The translations under genes and the position numbers were made by a program. A stretch of DNA of 64,000 nt, from contig JAGWWV010000002.1 of NCBI GenBank assembly GCA_018970175.1, positions 49,852-113,851 of the forward strand, read 5' to 3'. A model generated the notes under the pieces. It worked only from the letters and a program-made list of their open reading frames with translations, was not told the DNA's origin and did no database searches. Shown in pieces: positions 8,841 through 18,553 of this stretch. The stretch comes from Acidobacteriota bacterium (GTDB taxonomy: Bacteria > Actinomycetota > Acidimicrobiia > Acidimicrobiales > Ilumatobacteraceae). Within the stretch, counting starts at the first letter, position 1. Each line of letters begins with the position of its first letter.

Positions 8841-9230
8841 ATGACAACGGTTGCCGCGCTCGCGCTGGGACTGGTGTTCGAATGGTCCGGTATCGCAAAA
8901 GTGGCGAGTCGCGACGCATGGCAGGTGGAAGGAACGCCTTTCTCCACGGGTCGACGCTCGATTGATCGCCTGGTGCGCGCGTACCTGCCGTGGCTCGAGA
9001 TCGTGCTCGGCGTGTTGCTGATCGTGCGGATTTCACCCGTTGTCGTCGGTGCGGTGTCCGCGGCCGTGCTTGTTTCGTTCACCGTGGCGTTGGTGAAGGT
9101 GCTGGCGGCCGGTCAGCGCCCGTCGTGCATGTGTTTCGGTGCAGGACGACCGCGACCCGTTTCGTGGTTGAGCGTTGGCCGCAACGTGGGACTGATCGGC
9201 GTCGCCGTCGCGGTCATTGCGGGGGCGTGA
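8841..9230 (+). CDS. MauE/DoxX-like membrane protein
   Basis: ALGLVFEWSGIAKVASRDAWQ..., four predicted TM segments, GQRPSCMCFG motif typical of MauE-like proteins. Confidence 0.7.
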   Translation: MTTVAALALGLVFEWSGIAKVASRDAWQVEGTPFSTGRRSIDRLVRAYLPWLEIVLGVLLIVRISPVVVGAVSAAVLVSFTVALVKVLAAGQRPSCMCFGAGRPRPVSWLSVGRNVGLIGVAVAVIAGA

Positions 9231-11250
9231 GCGTCCGCAACATGAAGACGAGGTTGTGCGCTTCATCGCGCCAGTGCTCGTAGCGCCCCGATGGCCCACC
9301 GTGGCCCGCACCCATTTCGCAACGGAAATACACCACGGGTGGTTTCCGAAGGGCGCGAAGTTTTGCAACCCACTTCGCAGGTTCGTGGTAGCCGACGCGC
9401 GGGTCGTTCAGTCCGGCAGTGACGTAGATCGGTGGGTAGTCGCGTTCTTCGACGTTGTCGTAGGGCGAGTAGGAAAGCATGTACGTGGCCCACGGCTCGA
9501 CACGGGGATCACCCCATTCCTCCCACTCAGTCACGGTGAGCGGAAGCGTCGGGTCGCTCATTGTCGACACGACGTCGACGAACGGAACTGCAGCGACCGC
9601 GGCACCGAACGATTGCGGTGAGATGTTGAGGCATGCACCGACGAGCAGGCCCCCGGCGCTGCCGCCGTAGACGGCGATGCGACGACGGCCAACAAGGCGA
9701 CGTTCCTCGAGGTGTCGTGCGCACGCGATCGTGTCTGTGAACGTGTTGCGCTTGTTCAACAGGCGTCCCTCGAGATACCAACGTCGACCAAGTTCTCCAC
9801 CGCCCCGCGGGTGCGCGAGGGCCCACAGCCAGCCGCGGTCGAGCATCGAGAATCGAGACACCGAGAACCGAGGTGGAATCGAATACTCGTAACTTCCGTA
9901 GCCATAGAGCACCGCCGGGGCCGTGCCATCGGTGGGCGTGTCGCGACGAACAACCATGTCGAGGGGAATGCGTGTTCCGTCGTCGGCAACCGCCCATTCG
10001 CGGAACGAAACGTACGCGGAGAGGTCGAGGTTGGGCGTCTCGACGCGTTTCAACACCGTGGTGTGTCCGCCATCGACATCGAACTCGGCGATGGTTGGTG
10101 GCGTGAGCATCGATTGGTACGCAAAGCGGACACTCGAAGCGGCCCACTCGGGATTCGACTCGAGCTCGACATCGTGCGGCTCGTCGATGACGGGAATGGT
10201 TGTCGCGGTCCCGTTGGTTCGCACGAGGCGCACACGGGGCTGGGCGTCGCGCCATTCGCTGAGCGCGAGAAAATCCCTGAAAGCATCGATGTCGGTGATC
10301 CTTCGCCCGGGTTCGTGGGCGATGAACTCGGTCCATTCCGACGGACGATCGACCGGGGCGGTCATGACCCGGAAATCCTCTGCATCGAGGTTGGTGAGAA
10401 TGACGAAAGTGTCGCCCCAGTCGTCGATCGAGTATTCGACGTAGTCGGCCCTGGCGCGTACGAGGCGAGGAGGCTCGAGCGGTCGATCGGCGTCGACGAC
10501 TCTGCACTCACTGCTGGAACGCGACCCCGATTCGATGATGATGAAGCGTCCTGAGCGTGTGGTGCCAACCCCGACGTAGAAACGTTCGTCGGGTTCGGAG
10601 AAGACTTCGACATCGTCGGACTGGGCGGTTCCGATGCGGTGGCGCATCACGCGGTACGGCCGCATCGCCTCGTCGTTCAGAACGTAGAAGAGTTCGGTGG
10701 CGTCGCCGCTGAACGCAACACCCGCATGCGATGTGTTGTCGATGCGATCATCAAGATCGATTCCGCTCGAAAGGTCGCGGATGCGCATCTCGTACTGTTC
10801 GCTTCCGTCGACATCATGCGACCACGCGGCGTAGCGATGCGATCGGTCGATCTCGAAGGCGCCAACTGAAAAGAAGTCGTTCCCGGCGGCCTCGATGTTT
10901 TCGTCGAGCAAAACCTGCTCGGCGGCACCTTCGGCACTGCGTCCGCGGCAGTGGATCGGATACGCAAGCCCTTCGCGCGTCTGCGAGACGTACCACCAAC
11001 CGCCGTGGAGAACCGGAACCGACATGTCGGTCTCAACGATTCGAGACTTGATCTCGCCGAAGACGTCGTCGATCGATGGTGTACCCCGTGCGAACCACTC
11101 ATCAGCGAACGCGTTCTCTTCGTCGAGATACGCGATCGTCGCGGGGTCGTCGCGATTTTGGAGCCACGCCCACGGGTCATTGACGTCGCCCGTCGGGCGG
11201 TGCCACACGAGTTGTCGACGGGGCGCGACGGGCGGCACGGCATCGGTCAC
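9214..11250 (-). CDS. S9 family peptidase (oligopeptidase B-like)
   Basis: YGSYEYSIPPRFSVSRFSMLDRGWLWALAHPRGGGELGRRWYLEGRLLNKRNTFTD, RRIAVYGGSAGGLLVGACLN (catalytic Ser), GAGHGGPSGRYEHWRDEA. Confidence 0.9.
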   Translation of the reverse strand: MTDAVPPVAPRRQLVWHRPTGDVNDPWAWLQNRDDPATIAYLDEENAFADEWFARGTPSIDDVFGEIKSRIVETDMSVPVLHGGWWYVSQTREGLAYPIHCRGRSAEGAAEQVLLDENIEAAGNDFFSVGAFEIDRSHRYAAWSHDVDGSEQYEMRIRDLSSGIDLDDRIDNTSHAGVAFSGDATELFYVLNDEAMRPYRVMRHRIGTAQSDDVEVFSEPDERFYVGVGTTRSGRFIIIESGSRSSSECRVVDADRPLEPPRLVRARADYVEYSIDDWGDTFVILTNLDAEDFRVMTAPVDRPSEWTEFIAHEPGRRITDIDAFRDFLALSEWRDAQPRVRLVRTNGTATTIPVIDEPHDVELESNPEWAASSVRFAYQSMLTPPTIAEFDVDGGHTTVLKRVETPNLDLSAYVSFREWAVADDGTRIPLDMVVRRDTPTDGTAPAVLYGYGSYEYSIPPRFSVSRFSMLDRGWLWALAHPRGGGELGRRWYLEGRLLNKRNTFTDTIACARHLEERRLVGRRRIAVYGGSAGGLLVGACLNISPQSFGAAVAAVPFVDVVSTMSDPTLPLTVTEWEEWGDPRVEPWATYMLSYSPYDNVEERDYPPIYVTAGLNDPRVGYHEPAKWVAKLRALRKPPVVYFRCEMGAGHGGPSGRYEHWRDEAHNLVFMLRTLTPPQ

Positions 11251-11298
11251 AGCGTCAGGGTAGGGCACAACCGGAAGGCCGACGGTAGTTTTTCGCCC

Positions 11299-11550
11299 AT
11301 GCACGTGTGGATCGACCAGGACCTGTGCACGGGCGACGGTCTCTGCGTCGATCATTGTCCCGATGTTTTCGTGCAGCTCGAGGATGGAATCGCCTACGTG
11401 GCACAGGACGGTTCACCGCTGAACGATCCCGGTGGTGCGCGCAGTCTGGCGTGGGTTGCGCTGCGACATCACGGGGCGGTTGTCGAAGCAGCCGAGGTCT
11501 GCCCCGGTGAGTGCATCTTCATCGAGATGGATCTCGCCATTGGTGCGTGA
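11299..11550 (+). CDS. ferredoxin (3Fe-4S/4Fe-4S type, P450-associated style)
   Basis: MHVWIDQDLCTGDGLCVDHCPDVFV...AAEVCPGECIFIE. Confidence 0.9.
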   Translation: MHVWIDQDLCTGDGLCVDHCPDVFVQLEDGIAYVAQDGSPLNDPGGARSLAWVALRHHGAVVEAAEVCPGECIFIEMDLAIGA

Positions 11551-12746
11551 TGATTGATCACCGCAGGTGGCTGATCGCCACATGCGGTGCCTTCGTGGTG
11601 TTCACGGCTCCGGCGCATGCGTCGACGCCGGATCCAACGGTCGGCCTGCGCGTTGCCGCCGAAGTGTCGGGCGGTTTTCGAGAATCGTCGTTTCCGTCGC
11701 GAATCCCTGCAGGTCGTTCGCCGTTCATCGTGCCTCCGCGTGAAGCATGGGAGTCGGGTGCGCACGCGTGGAGTGCTGCGCGGCGCCGGGAATTCGCCAA
11801 CGACCCGAAACTGAGAGCGACGGCGCTGGGCGTGACCTTGGCCGCGAACGTTCAGCGTGCCGACCGCGATCCTTCCCGGTGGTTGCCGGCACCGACGTTT
11901 CGTTGTGCCTACGTGGCGAAGTGGGTCGAGGTCAAAGTGACGTGGGGCTTGGCGGCCGACCCTGCAGAGTCGGCCCGACTCGCTCGCATCCTGGGGGCAT
12001 GCCGGAATTCGACGACGACACAGCCTGTGCCGCCGCAGATGTCGCCGACGCAGCCTTCGCCACCGCAAGTCGTTCCCGCTCAGCCAACGTCGGTTCCCCA
12101 GACGTCGCCCTCCACGACACGTGCGGCTTCTCCCGCGACAACGATGCCGTTGCCTGCCGTCACAACCACGACGATCGCGGTTGCATTCACGCCCAGCACT
12201 GCGAGGCCCGGTTCGACGGTTCTCGACCAGCTCGGCGCAATTCGCATCGTCCCCGAGTACACCGCTGGATACAACCGCGATCTCTTTCCGCACTGGAAAG
12301 ACCTCGATCGCAACGGATGCGACGCGCGCCAAGACGTGCTCATCCGCGACAGCAGAACCCCGGCAGTCGTGGGTTCGTCGTGTCGCGTGACGAGCGGAAC
12401 GTGGTATTCGCCCTACGACGGCGCAACGTGGACGAATCCATCGGATGTCGACATCGACCATGTGGTGGCGCTGAACGAGGCGTGGCAGTCGGGTGCGTAC
12501 GCGTGGACGGAGACCCAGCGCACCAACTACGCGAACGATCTGTCCGACCGGCGCACCCTGCTTGCCGTCACCGATTCGGTGAACCAGTCGAAGTCCGACA
12601 GGGACCCGGCCGAGTGGCTGCCCCCGTTGGTCACCTATCGGTGCACCTACCTCGCCGCCTGGGTGTCGGTGAAGGTGAGATGGTCGCTCGCCATGGACGA
12701 AGCCGAGTACGCCGCGGTACGAGCCGGCCTCACGGGTTGCCCCTGA
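11550..12746 (+). CDS. secreted HNH-type (DUF1524-like) nuclease family protein with duplicated domain and Pro/Thr linker
   Basis: Signal peptide-like N-terminus; C-terminal DVDIDHVVALNEAWQSGAYAW...SKSDRDPAEWLPP; N-terminal half resembles it without the DHVVAL motif. Confidence 0.8.
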   Translation: MIDHRRWLIATCGAFVVFTAPAHASTPDPTVGLRVAAEVSGGFRESSFPSRIPAGRSPFIVPPREAWESGAHAWSAARRREFANDPKLRATALGVTLAANVQRADRDPSRWLPAPTFRCAYVAKWVEVKVTWGLAADPAESARLARILGACRNSTTTQPVPPQMSPTQPSPPQVVPAQPTSVPQTSPSTTRAASPATTMPLPAVTTTTIAVAFTPSTARPGSTVLDQLGAIRIVPEYTAGYNRDLFPHWKDLDRNGCDARQDVLIRDSRTPAVVGSSCRVTSGTWYSPYDGATWTNPSDVDIDHVVALNEAWQSGAYAWTETQRTNYANDLSDRRTLLAVTDSVNQSKSDRDPAEWLPPLVTYRCTYLAAWVSVKVRWSLAMDEAEYAAVRAGLTGCP

Positions 12747-12795
12747 GCCGTGTCTCGAGTGGCGAATCGGTGCCTCGGCGCTAGCCTGCCCACCC

Positions 12796-12882
12796 ATGTC
12801 GAAGAAGACGAAGAAGCGCAAGGCCCGCCTCCGCCGTTCGAAGGCCAATCACGGCAAGCGTCCGAACATGGGTCGCGGCTGA
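12796..12882 (+). CDS. 28-aa basic protein, ribosomal protein bL37-like
   Basis: MSKKTKKRKARLRRSKANHGKRPNMGRG*; the KANHGKRPN motif matches, from memory, the small mycobacterial 50S protein bL37. Below length cut-off of the ORF track. Confidence 0.65.
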   Translation: MSKKTKKRKARLRRSKANHGKRPNMGRG

Positions 12883-12904
12883 GCCGCACCCGGGTTCTTC
12901 GTTC

Positions 12905-13468
12905 ATGACGTCCATCGCCGCGTTGGTGGTGGGTGGGTCTCCCGATCCGTGGGAGGCATTGGGGTTCGCACAGCTCTCGTCCGAGGGTGAGCGGACCTCT
13001 TTTTCTTTGGTCGACGTCGAACTTGTCGTCGACACGTCGCTCGCAGCGGGCTCGGTTGATTGGCGTCTGTCCGACACGGCTTTCGCCGGTCCCGCCGGAG
13101 CCATTGGTTGCCTCGGCGTCGACCATGTCGTGTGGCGCACCAACGACCTCGACGCGACATGCGACGAAATCACCCGTCTCACCGGTGCACCGCGCAAGCG
13201 GGTGCGCGACGCGGGCGGCGGCGTGACGCAGGGTTTCCACCGGGTCGACAACGTGATCGTCGAAGTGGTGGTGGGTGGTGCCGAGGTAGTCGCACCGCAT
13301 GTGTGGGGCTTCGTCGTCAACGTGGCCGACCTCGATGCCGTGTGTACGTTCGCCGGCCCCGACGTGATCGGCGCGCCGAAGCCGGCGACACAGGTGGGTC
13401 GTCGCATCGCGACCGCACGTTCGCTCGCGGGTCTTGGCGTGCCGTTCGCGTTGATGGACGTTCAGTAA
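12905..13468 (+). CDS. VOC/glyoxalase-like family protein
   Basis: GCLGVDHVVWRTNDLDATCDEITRLTGAPRKRVRDAG...; VOC-like fold inferred from motifs. Confidence 0.6.
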   Translation: MTSIAALVVGGSPDPWEALGFAQLSSEGERTSFSLVDVELVVDTSLAAGSVDWRLSDTAFAGPAGAIGCLGVDHVVWRTNDLDATCDEITRLTGAPRKRVRDAGGGVTQGFHRVDNVIVEVVVGGAEVVAPHVWGFVVNVADLDAVCTFAGPDVIGAPKPATQVGRRIATARSLAGLGVPFALMDVQ

Positions 13469-14394
13469 CCGTCGGAGTCGTCGGTGCCACCGTTCAGGTG
13501 CGCACGACCTTCGTCGCATGACTCGGCGAGCGGACACCAGCGACACTGCGCCCCCGCGCGGCGAATTGGAGGTCGTGCCTGGCGGTCGAGTTCGTCGATG
13601 AGCTGCGCCCCCTCGACGAGGCGGTGAACCGCGGCGCGGAGGGTGTTGAGCCCGACAGCTTCGGTGTCGATGCGTTGCGACTCGAGTGAAAACGTCGCCG
13701 TCAGTCGCGGTGCCTGGCGTGACTTCAGTGTTTCGACGAGAGAGTAGAAGCGCAGGTCTTCGCGGTGCGACTGCGTGATGCGTCCCGACTTCATGTCGAT
13801 GATCACCTTGCTGCCGGGGTGACCAATGGTGAGGTCGGAGCGCGTGGAGAGCACGACCGCACCGTCGAAGAGATTGACCTTTGCCGGTGACTCGACGACG
13901 GGACGCCACTCGGGTTTCAGTGGTGGGAAGGAGTCTTCGTATTTGGTGACGAGGTCGACGACTCCTGCACGAAGTTCGGCCTGTTCGGCGGGGGAGAGCG
14001 ATGCGATGAAGTCGGATGCCGTGCCGCGTTCCGACTCGACGATGCGATCAAGTGCGTCGTCGACGAGTTCGCCCGGGCTACGGGGTGTGCGAACGTTGAG
14101 GAGAAGCTCGATGGCTTTGTGGAGAACGGTGCCGCGCACGGATGGAACCGACCAGGCAAATGTGTCGCGCGTGGCCACGTGATGTGCTTCGCACGAATGC
14201 ACCGAGCCGAGTTTGTGTTTGGTGATGAACAGCGCGTTTGTGGGCGAATAATGCCGCGCCAGGGGTTCGAGTGCCTCGACAAGATGGGACTCGATCTCAT
14301 CGGCGAGGTCGGGCGTTGTGGGGACAAAGTCAGGGCGTTTGGCGAGTGCATCGAGGACCATCTGCTGGATGGGGTTCAACGATTCGCCGGCCAC
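13462..14394 (-). CDS. PD-(D/E)XK (RecB/Cas4-like) nuclease family protein
   Basis: SVPSVRGTVLHKAIELLL, SKVIIDMKSGRI, C-terminal CRWCPLAESC cysteine cluster. Confidence 0.75.
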   Translation of the reverse strand: MAGESLNPIQQMVLDALAKRPDFVPTTPDLADEIESHLVEALEPLARHYSPTNALFITKHKLGSVHSCEAHHVATRDTFAWSVPSVRGTVLHKAIELLLNVRTPRSPGELVDDALDRIVESERGTASDFIASLSPAEQAELRAGVVDLVTKYEDSFPPLKPEWRPVVESPAKVNLFDGAVVLSTRSDLTIGHPGSKVIIDMKSGRITQSHREDLRFYSLVETLKSRQAPRLTATFSLESQRIDTEAVGLNTLRAAVHRLVEGAQLIDELDRQARPPIRRAGAQCRWCPLAESCDEGRAHLNGGTDDSDGY

Positions 14395-14452
14395 GCGGAA
14401 AGACTACGAGTGGCGTGTCACACCCCGCTGTCACCATGTCTGCGTGGCGGAA

Positions 14453-14827
14453 ATGACGATCAGCAAACCAACGGCGAACAAGCCGATCATGAGCAACACC
14501 GCTTTCGTCGAGGCAGCCAATCTTCTCGGCGTCGTCGCCACCCGATTCGGTCTCATTGCCCCGGGATTCCGCACCCCGCCGCGCATCGTTGGGGTTCAAC
14601 GCACCGTTCGTCGTCGCCCCGGTGGTGGGCTGGTTGCGGTCGCGGTGAAGCAACGTCCGATGGCCGCGGTGTTGGCAGACATGATCGACGGCGTCATCGT
14701 GGTCAATGAACTCGTTCCACCTGAGTCCGACACCGTGCGGGCTGCACTGTGGTCGGCCGTCACGCCTCTCCTCACGTCATCCGTCGCCTCATCCAAAGCC
14801 ACCGGGCAAGTTCAGCGCGTAGCCTGA
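14453..14827 (+). CDS. hypothetical protein
   Basis: ORF with good codon bias; MTISKPTANKPIMSNTAFVEAANLLGVVATRFGLIAPGFRTPPRIVGVQRTVRRR... Confidence 0.55.
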   Translation: MTISKPTANKPIMSNTAFVEAANLLGVVATRFGLIAPGFRTPPRIVGVQRTVRRRPGGGLVAVAVKQRPMAAVLADMIDGVIVVNELVPPESDTVRAALWSAVTPLLTSSVASSKATGQVQRVA

Positions 14828-14834
14828 CGCCGTT

Positions 14835-14920
14835 GCCCGGGTGGCGGAATTGGCAGACGCGGGGGGCTTAAACCCCCCTGGCCCGAAAGGGCCGTGTGGG
14901 TTCGATCCCCACCCCGGGCA
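14835..14920 (+). tRNA. tRNA-Leu (anticodon TAA)
   Basis: GCCCGGG...CCCGGGCA acceptor stem, anticodon loop CTTAAAC, long class II variable arm, TTCGATCCCC T-loop. Confidence 0.95.
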
Positions 14921-14941
14921 CTTGTTTGGTGTCGAGCGCGC

Positions 14942-15898
14942 TCAGGCGAGGCGGTGGAGATCGGGTGCATTGACACCGACGGTGCACGCATCGCCCACCT
15001 GCAGGTCGCTCCTGTTGGCCATGTCGACAACGGCGTCGTTGCCGTCGGCGCGGCGCACTGTGTACCGGTAGCCCGAGCCGAGGAACTCGATACGCACCAC
15101 GCGGTCGTTTCCACCGGTGGTCATCGACAGGTGATGGGGACGCGCGACGAACACCGATCCATTGTCATCGGGAATGAACGACGCAACCTCGACGAAGGAT
15201 GCCACGAACCTGGTTGCCGGAGCGCGGTACACCGCTTCAGGGGTGTCGCACTGTTCGATCCGACCACCGTGCATCACGGCGATGCGGTCACCCAATGTCA
15301 TTGCTTCGTGGCGATCGTGCGTCACCAGAACCGAAGCGGTGGATGCCGACCGAAGAATCGACACCACTTGGTGTCCGAGATCCTCGCGCAGCACCTCGTC
15401 GAGGCTCGCGAAAGGTTCGTCGAGAAGCACGATCCGTGGCCGAGGGGCCAGTGCGCGAGCGAGCGCGACGCGCTGTTGCTCGCCGCCCGACAATTGATGC
15501 GGGTAACGACGGCCGAGCCCGCCGAGCTGGACCAACTCGAGCATTTCTTCGACACGCGTGCTGCGTTCGGATCGAGGGAGATGACGCAGTCCGAACGCGA
15601 CGTTCTGTGTGACCCGAAGATGCCCGAAGAGCGAACTCTCCTGGAAGACGAACCCAATCTGGCGATGTTCCGCAGGAGTTTTCGTGACGTCTCGATCGCC
15701 GACACGCACGCGCCCGCTGTCGGCCGGTTCGAGCCCGGAGATGAGACGCATGAGCGTGGACTTGCCGCATCCGCTCGGACCAACGAGGGTGAGAATTTCG
15801 CCGTCGCCCAGTGTCAGGTCGACGTTGTCGACGACGGTCCTGCCGTCGAACACCCGTGTCAGCCCGGCAACGTCCAAAGCAACCGCTGAACCACTCAC
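14942..15898 (-). CDS. iron(III) ABC transporter ATP-binding protein
   Basis: Walker A GPSGCGKST, LSGGEQQRVALARAL signature, Walker B VLLDEPFASLD; GTG start at 15898. Confidence 0.9.
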   Translation of the reverse strand: MSGSAVALDVAGLTRVFDGRTVVDNVDLTLGDGEILTLVGPSGCGKSTLMRLISGLEPADSGRVRVGDRDVTKTPAEHRQIGFVFQESSLFGHLRVTQNVAFGLRHLPRSERSTRVEEMLELVQLGGLGRRYPHQLSGGEQQRVALARALAPRPRIVLLDEPFASLDEVLREDLGHQVVSILRSASTASVLVTHDRHEAMTLGDRIAVMHGGRIEQCDTPEAVYRAPATRFVASFVEVASFIPDDNGSVFVARPHHLSMTTGGNDRVVRIEFLGSGYRYTVRRADGNDAVVDMANRSDLQVGDACTVGVNAPDLHRLA

Positions 15899-17430
15899 GA
15901 CGTCAACTCCGCTCCGCGCTCGAGCGCCGTGAGGAGCGCACCGACCGCAACCATTCCGATCACGATCATTGCGAGGGAGGGTATTGCGGCTTGGGTCCAG
16001 AGACTCTCCGACGTTGCCTGCCACACCCAGACCGACAGGGTGTCGAATCCGAAGGGCCGCAAGAGCAGGGTGATCGGCAATTCCTTCATGAGATCGATCA
16101 TCAAGAGCGCCGTTGCCGCAAGTATCGCGGTCCGGGCAGCGGGAATCTCGACCGACCATGCAATACGAACGGGACCCGCGCCGAGCATGCGGGCGCTCGC
16201 GACCGTGTTGGCCGGGGTTTGTTCGAGGCCCGACTCGACGCCGTGTAGTCCGACGGCGAGAAACCGCACCGTGAGTGCGAAGACCAGCCCGACGAGTGAA
16301 CCGACGAGAACGGAACCGTTGGGGAGCACTTCGCTGCGGTCGAAAGCGGCGAGCGTGATGACTGCACCGACGGCCACGACGGGGCCCGGCATCGCATAGC
16401 CGAGTGATGACACACGGCTGATGAGTCGACCCGCAACACCCCGACGGCGGACGAGGAGCGCGAGGGTGATGCCGAGTGCAACGCACGTGAGGGTCGCGAG
16501 CGTCGCAATGACGAACGTGCCCGACAGGTGGTGCCAGAGTCCGCCGGCAACCGTCGCGGTGGCGCCGTTGCGACGGGCTTCTTGCGACCAGACCAGCAGC
16601 CGAACGACGGGGACACCAACGGCGAGCGCGAGTACGCCGGATGTTCCTGCGAGGACGACCGTTCGTCCGCGCAGGCCGAGGGGGAGTGCCTGCATGGGTC
16701 GGGTCACCGCGCGTGTGCCGTACCTTGCACCGCGGCGTAATCCGCGTTCGATTGCGACGAGTGCGACCGCGGTGACGACGAGGGTCGTCGCAAGTTCCGC
16801 GGCTGAATCACGACTCCCGGTACCGAACCAGACACGCAGAACGCCGTCGGCAACGGTGCTCACGTTGAAGAGCCGCACGGTGCCGACGTCGGTGAGAACT
16901 TCCATTGTGACGAGTGCACCACCCGCGGCCAGCGCGGGACGTGCGAGCGGAAATGCAACGCGGAAGAACGTGCGGACTGGTCCGAGTCCGAGGGTTCGTG
17001 CGGCATCCCTGGCGTCGGAACCCTGTGAGCGGAACGATGCGCGGGCAAAGAGATACACGTACGGGTAGAGGGTGAGGATCATGGTCGCGGCACAGAGCCA
17101 GATGGTGCGCGCACCGCGCGGACCGAAGGGTCCCGACAGCGTGTCGAGCCACACGAATCCGGCGACGTAGCCGGGCACTGCGAGCGGTGTGACGAGCAAC
17201 CAGCCGATCAACCGGCGGGCGGGAAAGTCGTACGCGGTGACGAGCCAGGCGAGTCCGGTGCCGAGAATGACGGTGCCGGCCACGACGGTCACCAACAACG
17301 TCGTGGTGTCGGTGATCATTCCCGGAAGGCGTGTCTCCCAGAGCTCGGACCACATTTGCGTCGTCGGGTCGAAGATCGACGTCACGATGACGGCGACGGG
17401 TATCGCCACGAGCGCGGCGACAACGACCAT
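15895..17430 (-). CDS. iron(III) ABC transporter permease (fused two-repeat type)
   Basis: Two binding-protein-dependent permease modules with many TMs; ATGA-type overlap with ATPase gene. Start may lie slightly upstream. Confidence 0.85.
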   Translation of the reverse strand: MVVVAALVAIPVAVIVTSIFDPTTQMWSELWETRLPGMITDTTTLLVTVVAGTVILGTGLAWLVTAYDFPARRLIGWLLVTPLAVPGYVAGFVWLDTLSGPFGPRGARTIWLCAATMILTLYPYVYLFARASFRSQGSDARDAARTLGLGPVRTFFRVAFPLARPALAAGGALVTMEVLTDVGTVRLFNVSTVADGVLRVWFGTGSRDSAAELATTLVVTAVALVAIERGLRRGARYGTRAVTRPMQALPLGLRGRTVVLAGTSGVLALAVGVPVVRLLVWSQEARRNGATATVAGGLWHHLSGTFVIATLATLTCVALGITLALLVRRRGVAGRLISRVSSLGYAMPGPVVAVGAVITLAAFDRSEVLPNGSVLVGSLVGLVFALTVRFLAVGLHGVESGLEQTPANTVASARMLGAGPVRIAWSVEIPAARTAILAATALLMIDLMKELPITLLLRPFGFDTLSVWVWQATSESLWTQAAIPSLAMIVIGMVAVGALLTALERGAELTS

Positions 17431-17491
17431 CGCGATCCAGCCGAGGGTCGAGCCCGCTCTGTTCGTTGCGAATGCGCGCAGGGCCGCCGTC

Positions 17492-18508
17492 CTATTCGTA
17501 GCCCGCGCGCGACAGCAACTCGACCGCGTCGGGATTCAGGCGACCAAGTTCGCGAACCGCGGCAAGATCGGCCCGAAATTCGCCGAACGACACGAGAACG
17601 TCGGCGGGCGCCACGTCGGGGTCGGCCGGGTATTCGAAGTTCGCGTCGCTGAAGGTCTTCTGGCCCTCGGTTGCCAACCACTCGAGAAGCTCGATTGCCT
17701 CATCGGGGTTCGAGGCGGCGGCGGTGATGCCCGCGGTGCTCACGTTCACGTGGGCGCCGGTGCCGTCTTGTTCGGGCCAACTGATGGCCACCGGCGTTGC
17801 GGGCTCCTCGGCCAGGAGGCGCGCGAGATAGTACGAATTCGCAAGCGCGACGTCGCAGTCTCCCGCGGCAATCGCCTTCAGGATGTCGGTGTCGGAGTTG
17901 ATGTAGAGCGGCTTGTTGGCAACCCATGAGTCGACGATCGCGCGCGCCTTGTCGGCTCCGAGGTTCAGAATCATTGATGCAACCAACGACTGCGTGTAGG
18001 GATGCGTGCTGGGCCGAAGGCACAACTTGCCCGACCACCGTTCGTCGCCGAGCGCCGCGTAGGTACTTGGTGGCTCGGTGACGCGCTCGGTCGAGTACAT
18101 GACGACGCGCAAGCGGCGACTGAGCGCGAACCACTCGTTCTTTGCCGAGCGAAGTTCCTCGGGAATCGCATCGTTGAGCTTCTTGCTCTCGACGGGCGCG
18201 AGGAGCCCGGCCGCCGCGGCGAGTTCGATGTTGGCTGCATCGGCGGTCATGACGAGGTCGGCCGGGGTGTTGTCACCTTCCGCGACGAGTCGTTCGCGCA
18301 ACTCGGGATCGGACCCGGCCGTGAAACGCACCTCGATTCCCGTCGATGCGGTGAAGGCGTCGAACACCGGCTCGATGCCGTAGTGGCGACCCGTGTAGAC
18401 GGTGACCGTACGGGAGTCGCCCGACTCGTCAGAGCCGCCACCGCAGGCGGCGGCAGTGGTGGCGAGGGCGGCCAGTGCGGCAAGGCGTAGGAAAGTCAGT
18501 GGTTTCAA
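17492..18508 (-). CDS. iron(III) ABC transporter substrate-binding lipoprotein
   Basis: Lipobox-like LATTAAACGGG; RTVTVYTGRHYGIEPVFDAFTASTGIEVRF, ANSYYLARL typical of Fbp/Fut-type proteins. Confidence 0.9.
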   Translation of the reverse strand: MKPLTFLRLAALAALATTAAACGGGSDESGDSRTVTVYTGRHYGIEPVFDAFTASTGIEVRFTAGSDPELRERLVAEGDNTPADLVMTADAANIELAAAAGLLAPVESKKLNDAIPEELRSAKNEWFALSRRLRVVMYSTERVTEPPSTYAALGDERWSGKLCLRPSTHPYTQSLVASMILNLGADKARAIVDSWVANKPLYINSDTDILKAIAAGDCDVALANSYYLARLLAEEPATPVAISWPEQDGTGAHVNVSTAGITAAASNPDEAIELLEWLATEGQKTFSDANFEYPADPDVAPADVLVSFGEFRADLAAVRELGRLNPDAVELLSRAGYE

Positions 18509-18553
18509 GGGTTTGGGGGCTTTCGTGAGAACTTTTCGCTCGGGTTTCGTTTG

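Noticed and set aside
7364-9082. 572-aa minus-strand ORF running through the 8252 repeats (DQNGLTSCSG repeats)
   Set aside because: Antisense to MBL and flavin reductase genes with strong motifs; the apparent peptide repeat is the DNA repeat read backwards.
13462-14394. Cas4
   Set aside because: Has PD-(D/E)XK and a Cys cluster but no cas neighbours or CRISPR array; called only as a nuclease family member.
15895-17430. Two-gene permease split
   Set aside because: Single continuous ORF with two permease modules is normal for Fbp/Fut-type iron transporters.
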